This document shows positions 9,247-18,800 of a stretch of DNA of 64,000 nt, in pieces; the first letter of the stretch is position 1, and each line of letters starts with the position of its first letter. A program made the position numbers and the translations under genes. This stretch comes from Chloroflexi bacterium TSY. Lineage in GTDB: Bacteria; Chloroflexota; Anaerolineae; Caldilineales; Caldilineaceae. The DNA lies in contig JAHBNG010000041.1 of the NCBI GenBank assembly GCA_019217005.1, positions 1 to 64,000 on the forward strand, given 5' to 3'. The notes beneath the pieces were generated by a model. The model did no database searches. It saw only the letters and a list, made by a program, of their open reading frames with translations, and was not told where the DNA came from.

Positions 9247-9654
9247 TTATGGTATCTCCTGCTGAAGTTGTTGGATTGGTGACGGGTTTTCCATTTCTTG
9301 GGCAAAATTGTAAAATGATTTGCGTACACGTGCGCCCTGTACATCCCAAAGAATCACTTCGCCCTGCTCGATCAGGTAGCTGTCACCGGGGCGGAAGGTA
9401 TGACTCAGTCCCGATTCGTCGGTGAGCGTGACTTCACCTTCGATGATGGTGGCATGTTCCGTGAAGGGGAAATAGATTCGAACGAGGCCCGTGGTGGCCT
9501 CAAAAATTCCCGCCATAAATCCATCTGTTTGATAGTCAATTCGAGCAGAAAGCTGCGGATTGCCTTCGATGACTTCGCCCCCCAATGAGCTGGGTGGTCC
9601 AAGTGGCTCTAGCTCACTATCTGGGATCATTTGATTCGATGAATAGACGATCAT
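9247..9654 (-). CDS. Cupin-domain protein (EutQ/DUF861-like)
   Basis: The 135-residue single-domain cupin contains EHATIIEGEVTLTDESG and FRPGDSYLIEQGEVILWDV, corresponding to the two conserved cupin motifs, with the second metal-binding His apparently replaced. Proteins of this shape bind small ligands or act as sugar or amine isomerase-like enzymes. ATG 9654 is chosen because AAAGGAG lies seven bases upstream; the longer frame to 9783 runs through a palindromic repeat. The gene stands alone, with the repeat 9675-9754 and a decayed IS element immediately upstream, so its promoter may have been altered. Confidence 0.75.
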   Translation of the reverse strand: MIVYSSNQMIPDSELEPLGPPSSLGGEVIEGNPQLSARIDYQTDGFMAGIFEATTGLVRIYFPFTEHATIIEGEVTLTDESGLSHTFRPGDSYLIEQGEVILWDVQGARVRKSFYNFAQEMENPSPIQQLQQEIP

Positions 9655-9674
9655 TTGTAGTCTCCTTTCATAAT

Positions 9675-9754
9675 GCTTATCCGAAAAGTTCTGTGACGAT
9701 CCATTCTCACCCGAGAAGCTGGTGGGACTCACAACCACTTTTCGGATAGGTTCT
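9675..9754 (+). repeat. 80-bp palindromic dispersed repeat, family C, copy 1
   Basis: The ends CTTATCCGAAAAG and CTTTTCGGATAGG are inverted, with a conserved core (TCTGTGACGAT...CACAACCA). Further copies are at 31328-31405, 40186-40265, 58360-58439 and 62693-62769. Copies sit in promoter or intergenic positions. Confidence 0.85.
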
Positions 9755-11263
9755 AAGCTTGACTTTGTAAGTTTTGAGCACATTAAAAAGTTAATAACAG
9801 ACAGCAGAAAGTAAGGTGTTCACCTGAGAGGGAGAGAATAAACGAAGAGCAGGTGAAATGTGGGATGTCTGGAAAAGGAAATGGGACCATAAGCGGCGGC
9901 GAACCAGAGAGAGGAGGTCATGGAAGGAGGCGTGAGTCTTGTGATACCAAGCAGCTTGAGGCAAAGGGATAGAGCCATCAGGAGAGAAGGCATGAGCCAT
10001 CAAAATGACAAGGCTGAAAAGACCAAAGAGAGCAGGAGTAGTGCGCTCAATGGCCAAGTCACTCCACTGGCGCTGAGTTTCGACACCGAGATGAGCCCTG
10101 GCTTCCTCGAAAGTGACTTCAATGGACCAGCGTTTGACGAAATCAGCGATGATGTGGGGGGCAGCCTGATGAATGTCGGTGGAGAAGTAAGCGACGGTCT
10201 CAGCTTGGCCTTTGGGATCGCGGACTAAAACCCAGCGCAGAAGGAGCGGGGGTAGTGCCAGTGGAGTACCAAAAGGCAAGGCCAGTGGCCCAGTCGACGA
10301 CTTCAGAGTCTCCACCATACCAGTCAATGCGGCAGCGGTGCCAACAGGTGGTTTGGAAGAGGGCGACATCTGCCAGATTGGGCAGTCGCTGCCCAACGAC
10401 AGGAGGACGACCAGGTCGTTTTGTGCCGTCAGGTTTCAAACGGGAGGGTGGATAGTCAAAGAGACGCGCATCCAGCCCGCAGAGGCCCAATCAAGGTGAC
10501 TCCTTGGGATTGACAGCGCAAGCCCAACTCGATCACACTGTAAGCCCCATCACCGATGAGCTTGATTTCTCGACCTGGCAAAGCTCGACGCAGCCAGGCC
10601 ACCACCTGCATGGTTCGTTTCGCTACTGTCCGGTGGCGCTTGTTAAGCGTTTCGCTGACTTTCGGCGTTGTGAGTAAGACGCTCAGAAAGGGCAACGACC
10701 AGTAGAGGTCACTCCACGGCAACTTGACCACCACACAGAAGACCAGCCACCGCAATCCGCTCGTGCTTACGTTCATCTTCCGGCCTGACGCCAGGCTATC
10801 TCGCCAGTGTCCTCGTTTGCTGATCTTGGGACCCCAGCGCCTTTCTAGCGTCTCGTCTACCGTTATCTCGACTGGCGCTCCCATGACCACAAACGTATCC
10901 ACAATCAAGTGCAGTAAGATATAGCTCAACATCAATCCATCCCACTTCGCTCGATTCAGCACATGGTGATACTTGGACCAGTCTCCCTCTTGCTCCAATC
11001 CCATCACTCTCAACGCCGCTGTCACCGTTCGTCTTCCCCTTCGTTAACACCGTCCCTATCACCAAGACCAGTGCCTTTTGGTACGTCGGTTCTGTGAAGA
11101 CTGGGCGAAAGCTCTCGAACAACGGGATTATTTCTGCTGGAAGGAACATTGGGCTCTCCTCTCTTTGATAGTTGTTTTCTCACTCCTATCTTACATCAGC
11201 TTCCCTTTTGTTCCTTCTTTATTAACTTTTTAATGTGCCCAAATTGTACAAAGTCGAGCTTAG
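9753..11263. mobile_element. IS4-superfamily-like insertion sequence, decayed
   Basis: The outer ends form an imperfect inverted repeat of about 45 bp: CTAAGCTTGACTTTGTAA at the left is matched by TGTACAAAGTCGAGCTTAG at the right. Inside these lies the better conserved GCACATTAAAAAGTTAATAA pair (9778-9797 and 11219-11238). The element abuts repeat copy 1 on its left. No clear target duplication can be read. Confidence 0.75.
9791..11149 (-). pseudogene. IS4/IS701-superfamily transposase, three frameshifts
   Basis: Conceptual joining of four frame segments gives one transposase of about 450 residues. It starts MFLPAEIIPLFESF, then has GRRTVTAALRVMG, the DDE segment around VDETLERRWG, GDGAYS, and a C-terminal KRWSIEVTFEEARAHLG that fits the R(3)E(6)K/R signature of IS4-type enzymes. 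Each frame change is +1 and can be placed in a G or C run (near 11040, 10470 and 10245 on the plus strand). As it stands no intact enzyme is made. It is read from the minus strand, like the cupin gene. Confidence 0.8.
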
Positions 11264-11288
11264 CCCCTACTGCTTATCACTTCATTCT

Positions 11289-11471
11289 CTAATTCGCGAA
11301 GAGCCGTTTCACCCTTCGTAGATGGAGACCGTTCTTTAGCATTGCCATGATTTTGCTCCATGCATTGATTTCGAGTAGTTTGATTTCGAGTGTTCCACGA
11401 ACTTTTGCCATTTGTTTTGAGATTTCATCAACTCTCAGCCTATGTTCCCAAAGCTCTAATTCCTCATACAT
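11289..11471 (-). CDS. Possible 60-aa helical protein
   Basis: This short charged ORF (MYEELELWEHRLRVDEISK...) has helix-like composition and ends KRLFAN. AAAGGA lies about ten bases before the ATG. It sits in a 366-bp gap between a decayed IS and the nucleotidyltransferase gene. No family is recognised and it may not be real. Confidence 0.35.
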   Translation of the reverse strand: MYEELELWEHRLRVDEISKQMAKVRGTLEIKLLEINAWSKIMAMLKNGLHLRRVKRLFAN

Positions 11472-11501
11472 ATTCGGGGGTCCTTTTGTGATTTTGATTG
11501 T

Positions 11502-11563
11502 CAGTGGACTGCAATCGTTAGATTCTTTACTTCGTTCGAGAATGACACGATTGCGGTCTACTA
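11502..11563. repeat. 62-bp palindromic MITE with CAGTGGACTGC/GCGGTCTACTA ends
   Basis: This near-perfect hairpin (CTGCAATCGT...ACGATTGCGG) is flanked by ATTGT on both sides (11497-11501 and 11564-11568), a 5-bp target duplication. The same 62-bp element is at 24841-24902, and a 93-bp relative is at 35251-35343. Confidence 0.75.
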
Positions 11564-11764
11564 ATTGTTTGAAAATAGATTGACGTCTATACGTATATCG
11601 GAAATTTCCTGCCGCTAACAGATTACAAAATGAGCCGTGATCGCTACGTTACATCTGACGTCCCACGCAGCGTCCCTGCTAGCGTCCCAAGAGAGTATGT
11701 TGTCAATTCGACAATTTTGGGTAGAATTAAGAGGGAATTGGAGAAGAATAAGGATAGAGATTCT

Positions 11765-12424
11765 ATGAATGCAGAGATACAATCGTTTGCCGAAGAGTTA
11801 AGACAGCGATCTGATGTATTGGGTGTCATTCTTTTCGGTTCTTGGGCACGCGGCAACAATCGTCCAAACAGCGATGCCGATCTCGTTGTGATCTTGACCG
11901 AAGGGTATAGAAGAACGGTTGAATATCGCAATCAGCAGGCGTTTGAGATCATTTATGTCACTGCACAATCGGCGCTCGATTTTTTGGCCGGCAACCTGGA
12001 CGATTGCGCAGAATTCTGGACGATTGCCAAGGTTTTGGTGGATAAAGATGGGACCATCCAAAGTCTGCAAAAAAGCGCGGAAAAACTATTGCAAGCGGGC
12101 AAGCAGCCCATCGATAAATTCCAGTTGGGACAATGGCGGTTCGATGCCGAAGATCATTGGCGATATCTTGAGTCGATTCTGGATACGGACCCCGTTACTG
12201 CTAATATGATGCTCACCAACAAGGTCTTTGGAATGACTGGGGCTTTTTTTGATGTCAGGTGCTTATGGACACCGCCCCCCAAACAACGGCTGGCGATTCT
12301 AGCAGAACTCAGCCCAGAGTTTCATGCATTGCTGCGGGATTTTTATCAAGATGGGCTTGAGATAAAGGCCAGATTGCACATTGCAAGACAGATGGTCCCG
12401 ATCGTTTTTCAAGATGATCCATGA
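11765..12424 (+). CDS. Nucleotidyltransferase-domain protein (MNT-like)
   Basis: The N-terminal half carries the polymerase-beta-type nucleotidyltransferase signature GSWARGNNRPNSDADLVV (GS-x9-DxD). The C-terminal half is helical and may be a HEPN-like or substrate-binding domain. The protein is 219 residues from ATG 11765, which has AAGGA about ten bases upstream; the frame could also start at 11630 with 45 extra residues but without a binding site. Such enzymes transfer nucleotides to antibiotics, proteins or RNA, and MNT-HEPN pairs act as toxin-antitoxins. No separate HEPN partner gene is adjacent, and the substrate is unknown. Confidence 0.7.
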   Translation: MNAEIQSFAEELRQRSDVLGVILFGSWARGNNRPNSDADLVVILTEGYRRTVEYRNQQAFEIIYVTAQSALDFLAGNLDDCAEFWTIAKVLVDKDGTIQSLQKSAEKLLQAGKQPIDKFQLGQWRFDAEDHWRYLESILDTDPVTANMMLTNKVFGMTGAFFDVRCLWTPPPKQRLAILAELSPEFHALLRDFYQDGLEIKARLHIARQMVPIVFQDDP

Positions 12425-12539
12425 ATCCCAAATTGTGCTGTCATTTATTTCGGCTCTACACAACAAAGTGTACTTGACAAGCGGAGTGTCGAAGGAGCAG
12501 GTGGCGAAGTCTGCACACTCGCTCCCGTCTGATCCACGA

Positions 12540-12870
12540 ACACGCGTAGGCCCTTAACGGAACAACATCGACAAGTTTGTGTCGATATTGTATAAAATCA
12601 ATTTCACTGATGCTGCGCTGCAAGCGCCTCAATTGTGAATGCAATGAATGAGATTCCAAGAACCCTCATTAAAAATTCAGCAATTCATTAATTCGACAAT
12701 TCATCAATTGACAATTTGATAGGCCCTTCAGGCTGAAATATCGACAATTTTTTGTCGATATTTCAGCCTCACAAGTGCTGCGCTGAAAGGGCCTCAATTG
12801 TAAATGCAACGAGATGACTTCCAAGAATTTCCTTAAAAATTTTCAATTAGACTTCACAGTTCACAATTCG
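12540..12870. repeat. AT-rich intergenic repeats with stem-loops, two diverged copies
   Basis: Two related blocks of about 120 bp follow each other. Both have a TCGACA...TGTCGA hairpin, then GTGCTGCGCTG/ATGCTGCGCTG, CCTCAATTGT and TTCCAAGAA. The second hairpin (12731-12747 with 12752-12768) is a perfect 17-bp stem flanked by AGGCCCTTCA/TGAAAGGGCCT. A related fragment (CCAAGAACCCTCAT) lies at 62868-62881, and a weaker one near 28630. This occupies most of the 465-bp gap downstream of the RHS gene. Confidence 0.6.
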
Positions 12871-12889
12871 ATAGATCCTTTATTGGTTA

Positions 12890-15800
12890 CTACTGCTCGA
12901 TTTCTTGGTCATTGTTGTCAATCTGTTCTATCCTGTTAGCGATAGCAAGAATTTCCAGGTCGATTTCCCACCGAAAATCTCTTGCATCCTCTAAATCATC
13001 TAAGAGACTCTGCCGCTCCTCTTGGGTAAGTTCGGGATGCTCCAACGCTTCACTGATTCCAGCGATTTCAGCAACAGCATCTTCATGCACAGATTCCAGA
13101 TTATTCTTCAGACGTGACAGTATATTTCGTTCTAAGCCACGTAATACTGACCCTGCTTTTGTTAAACGTGTTCTTGCGCGTGCTGCTTGCTCTCGCGGCC
13201 TCTCACTAAACGACTCGTCAATTTGTCGGCGAGTTATCTGATCTCGAATAATACCTGCCTGCACTTCAGCTACCTGATTCCCAAGGACTTCAACAAGTGT
13301 CTCAGGATTCTTCGTCTTCTGACCTTCTACTGCCTTCAGTGTAGAATCCAGAGAGCCCACTGTATTGCTAAGACCTTGCGCTTGGTTGCCGACTTTTATC
13401 ACTTTGGTTGCCTTCTGAATCTGATGGGCTTTCTGTAGATTCCTTACATCCCATATTGCTTTAAGCCATCCAGGATTGCGTCCATCCGGATCAATATAGC
13501 GCAGCGGATTATTCAGGCTAAACGTATACAGACTCATGCGGCGTGGCTCGACCAAACCCAGATCCGGTGCGAAGCGATAGAGCGGATCTGCCTGGGTCCA
13601 CTGAAGACTCATGGGATCATAGTAGCGATAACCGTAGTAGCTCAGACCGCTGGTCGTATCATACTCCTTACCATTGAACTGGCGTGGATGCTCAGCATTG
13701 GTTCCTATCTGGGCCAGCACCTCACCAAAGGGACCATAGGTAAAGCTGCCCTGTACGTTGTTGGCCGCATCGGCGCTCAACAGCAGATGGCCCTGGGGAC
13801 TATGGTATTGATACGCCAGATCGGTGCCATCTTCAATGCGGGCCACAACAGTACCCATGTTGGCATGCACCCAACTCTTGGTGATGTTGCCCTGTGCATC
13901 GTAGTGCAGCTCCGTTTCGCCCAGATAGAAACGCACCTGCTCGATGGCACCACTGGCATCTTTGGTCACCGCCAAGGCACGCTGACTCGGTTCAACATAG
14001 TAGTAGAATTCGCTCTTTCCGTCCGGTGCAACCACCTTGCGCTGCTGTTCATATCCATCGTAACGGACTGACCAACGCTCCCCGTTTCCCAGGGTGCGCT
14101 CGGTTATATTGCCCGACAGATCATAGATGTAACCGGCATAAAGACTGCCATCCAGATTGAGTAACTGATCCAACTGTTCTGGATCGGTATTCTGACCGTA
14201 GTCATAGGCAACGTCTCGTGGGTAGGCCCGCGGGGCGTTGGCGGGTGCCATCACAGATGCTGATTGGAGGCGTCCACCTGGGCTGTACGCGAACGTTGCC
14301 GTATAGCCCAGGTCGTCGTCTGCTCGTTCCAACTGGTGAAGCGTGTCATATCCATAGGCGACGGTGCGTGTTGTTCCCGCTATCTGCTCGACCAATATGC
14401 TCGCATCACCAGAGTCATAGTAGCTGTAATCTTGATGGGCTTGGGTTTGACCGTTGATTTGAAGGTGGAGATCTTCAATGCGCCCCAAAACATCGTAGGC
14501 CCACTCGACGTGGTGGCTATTGCTGTTGGCAAAGCGGTCGATGACCAGCCCGGCCACGTTGCGCTCGTGGCGAGCCAACTCCTGTCCACCTCGGCTGACA
14601 CGGTGTATCAATCCACGTTCATCGTAGGCATAGACGAGCTCTGTCTTTGTTGGATCGGCTGCCCGCAACTGAGTCACGCCGCCCAATGGGTTGTACTCGA
14701 CCTGACGCTCGCGCTTGTCGTCCAGATTGATGCCAGCAGGCGTCAGGTCAAAGGAGAGGGCTTCGCTCGCAACCTGACCCTGGGCATTGTAGGAGAGCGT
14801 GCGGGAGATTAGCCCATTGCCAACGAAGGTCAAATGACCGATGCCGTTGTCGCCTTCATCGTATCGGTACTCGGTCTGCAAAAAATTACCCAACAGTTCA
14901 GTCTGTTCCGCTGCGTTCAGATCTCGTTTCCCCACAATCTTGTGCAGGATGCGGTCCAGATCATCGTAACCCATGGTCGTGGTGTAATCAGCGACAGTAG
15001 CGTTCGACGCATGGGGATACACAACACTGATGAGATTGCCATTTGCGTCGTAGCCATAGAGCCAAGTGCGACCGCCACGGGAAATTCTGGTGCGCTCGCC
15101 GACAAAGTTGTGCTCCATCTCGGTGACGATGCCGTCGGCATCCATGATATGACGTAGGTTATCATTGCCGTCATACAGATAATAAGACCTGGCAGTATTC
15201 GTGTTACTGATATGCTCGTCTACTTGAAGGAGACGGCCAAACGCATCCGTCCACTGTCGTTTCACAGCAGCCTGACCGCCCTGGTTGGCGTCAAAGATGC
15301 GCTCACGAGTCTCCGTCAACCGTCCATCATAGCGGGTAGAAACGCCGGTGCAGTCCGTACCTGTACACGCTGGCGTATAGAGTTCGACCAAGCGTCCCAA
15401 ACTGTCATGGGTGAAGGTGTATTGAACCTGGCTGGGATCGTTGGCTCGAGGGTCGGGTACGGCAACTGACGCTAGATTGCCTGATGTATCATAGGTGTAA
15501 GTTGTGACAGGGTCTGCACCACCAGCGGCGCGCTGCGTCACTTCACGTATGATACGACCTAGACCATCCAGATGGGTCGCGCTGACAACCTTGGGCGTGT
15601 TGGCCCAGATTTGGCCATCAAAGTCTCGTCGTTTCTCGGTGATCACATGGGGTGACTGAGAAACGCCACTCTCATCATGATAGAGATTGGCGGTTACCTG
15701 AACGAAACGATAGCCCTGGTCTGGATCATCTACGGAGATGTGCCGACGCAGCAGACGTCCAAACCCATCGTATGCTGTCTCAGTCATTTCAGTGGCACAC

Positions 15801-18800
15801 GAGACCGTCCCGCATCGCTGATTGGGACCTTGCGCTGTCAGTGCCTTACCCACCCCAAGATCGTAGACGGTCTCGACAATGTGGCCCAGTTCGTTCGTAA
15901 CGCGTGCGGGATAGAGCTCGTAGGCGTCATACTCGATTGTGGTCACAGCATTTGCATTGCCCGCGGCAAACTGAGCAGGCTTCTGGCGCGTGAGCTTCAT
16001 GCCGGTGGCGCTGTAGGTGTAGGCTGTGGTCCGTCTATCCACATCATTTGGCCCAGACCAGACGTGAGCCTGCTCCATCGCTTTTAGCTCTGCATCATAG
16101 GCATACTCTTTCTTGCCAATCAGTACCCTGCCTTGGGAACCAGCCACCTCAAACCGCTCCTCCTTTTTGGTTTCCAAGCGATAGATATGATCACCAAGGG
16201 TATTCAAATGGTAGGAGATCACTGTTCCGCGGTCGCCAGTCTGCGCCAATTGTCCCGTGTGGTCCGCCAGCCGCCGCGTCACTGGTACATAGAGATAGGG
16301 TTTCTTCTGGAGCGGAGAGGCAGCCAGCCAGTTGTCGGTTTGGGGCTGCCACTCGGTACTCATCACTTTAACCGTATCGCAGGCCTGGTTTTCGTTGTTT
16401 GGTACGGGCACCACGATATCGCCGCTACGGCAGAGAAAGTCCCGTTCCTGGACAACGTGGGTTGTCATCAGAGTATTGTTAAAGAGGGTAAAGAGAGCGT
16501 GGTCGCGCTCGGTTTTGCTATGGGGGAGCGTACTGCCTTGCGGATAAACCTTGGAAGTTGCCAGCAAGCCTCGATAGTCCAGGCTGTAGTCATATGTATG
16601 GTCTGTATGCATACCGCTCGGCGCAAACTCTTGAATCTCTTCAAATCCTCGGAATCCCCATTGTCCCTTGTGATCTTGATTGTAGACTGGATTGGTATAC
16701 CGGTAGGTGGTCTGCATGGTTGCGCCGCCATACCCTGGATTGACGGTTATCTGCTTGACGAGCCAGCGAGAGGTTGGTAGCCGCTTGCCGGTGGCAACAT
16801 CATCATTCATGATCCGGTCTTGCAGCATTGGCTCATGGCTCGATGCATAGTGAACGTCAATGCGGCCACCCCGTCCGTTCTCAATGGTGTGCAGCAATCG
16901 CATGGGACGGCCAGTTGGTTCCTGCAGAGTCTTGATCCAGGAGACATACTCCTCGGCCTGCGGATCATTTTCAATTAGATCCATGCGTCCGTCGCCATCG
17001 ATATCGAGGAAAGAAGAGACGACTTGCCAGACGCCATTTACAGGGGCCGGAGAATTGCCGAGCCGACGAGCATCCACCTTTTCTCGTAATGCATGGACAA
17101 GCCGCATCCCATCGGGATTGTTTTCGCCAGCAGCAATCAATTCGACCGGTGGTAACAGCTGATCACCCATGCCGTACTTGACCGCGGGCACAAAAACTTC
17201 TTCTGATTCACCATTTTCATTCTGGATTGTGACTGGCTTTAGAGCAAGATTGTCGGGACGTCCATCTCGATCCAGATCGATGGTACGCAAGGTGTTGATG
17301 CGACTTCCTTCGGTCACCATTTTACTACACCGGTTTGACCCCAACCCGGTGCAGTGGGTATCGATCTCTGTTGCCCGAATGAAAGCGCCGTCCACGCCCA
17401 TTTGCTCTGCGTCGTACTGCACGCCATCTGGGGTGACGTCCAAGGTCCCTTCGTTCGGATCGCCCGTCCAACTGTTAAAGAAGCCTTGTCCATAGTTGTA
17501 GTAGGCGAAAAGTGCATTGTCCCAAGGACGACGCCAGATCAGATCATACAGCCCATCGCCATTGACATCAGTCAAAGATGCATCGTTCCAGTTGTAGAGG
17601 TATTCATCTCTGTTGTCACCAGTATCGGATAGCTGTACCGTCCGCCTGGGTAGCGAGTTGTAGGGCGCAGGCCAGCGATAGCTTACGTTGGGGCCGGGTT
17701 TGCGTGCAAAACCAGCATCACCGTCACCAGAATAGAGCGACCAGAAATCCGGCCCCGTTGTTTCTCCTGGCGGCAATTGATGATTGAACCCTCCGCCTGG
17801 TCGCCAGTTGGTCAGTGACTGCAACTTGACAAAGGCATCAAGCTGTCCATCACCCGTCAGATCCAGAAAACCGTTACTCCCCAGGATGAGACCTTTCGTG
17901 CTGCCCATGTCGCTGTTGCCCGCCGTGCTTTCCAAGGGCAGCGGCTGTATCTTTCTCTTTGGCATCGTCGCAAACTCCCCGTTGCCCAAATTTTTGTAGA
18001 CAGACCAGAGGAATCCCCCGCAACGCTCGTGGGGTAAGAGCCAACTCGGGTGATAGTCGGGGACCGGGTCATTCAGCGACTCTATCTCTGATGCCACGCT
18101 GTCGATGGCCTCCGGATAGATCATGTCGGACCGGCCATGCATTGAGGCACACAGTCCACCTAAACGCATGCATACATAGCCAGTTTCACCATTATCACAT
18201 TCAACATACACATGACCACTGTTCTCGGTCGGGCCTTTGCTATCACAGTGGATTACGTCATCGGGCGTCGCGATAGATTGAAACGTCACCAGGTTATCTT
18301 GCGTCGACAAATTGCCTGACTTGGCAATGAAGGGCATAAAGATGGAAAATGGTTCCGTCAACTCAGTGGTTTGCTCGTTCTCCCCGCCCGTCACCGGACA
18401 TAGCGGCGATAGAGGAAAATCGAAAAGCGGCGTTGAATCTTGGGGCCGATAGGAAGGCGTCTGATCAAGATTTGGCCACAAATAGGGTGAATGTTCAAGG
18501 GCTACCACCAATTCGGGCAGCTGATCACCATCCATATCCAGGAATCGATAGTTGTAATGGCTGGCATCTTTCTCCCGCGGCCCCTCTCCATTGGGATGGA
18601 CATTTGAGAAACGGGTGCGCTGCAGATTGAGGGCGCAAAACTCACCATCTGCAGGTGTCGCGGCATTGTCTTTCCAAGGGAGCGTGGGCAGATTGATCTC
18701 GATCGGTTCCTCCAGCCAACGACCATTGTTGCGGTGCCAGTGGGCCTTGCACTCACCGCCAGCTCGGGAACTGCGTAGCTGATCGACACGTCCATCACCA

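Noticed and set aside
14264..14812. 182-codon plus-strand ORF opposite the RHS gene, with several similar ones between 13.6 and 19.5 kb
   Set aside because: All lie antisense to a continuous 2390-residue frame with clear RHS and FG-GAP motifs; they have no binding sites or recognisable domains.
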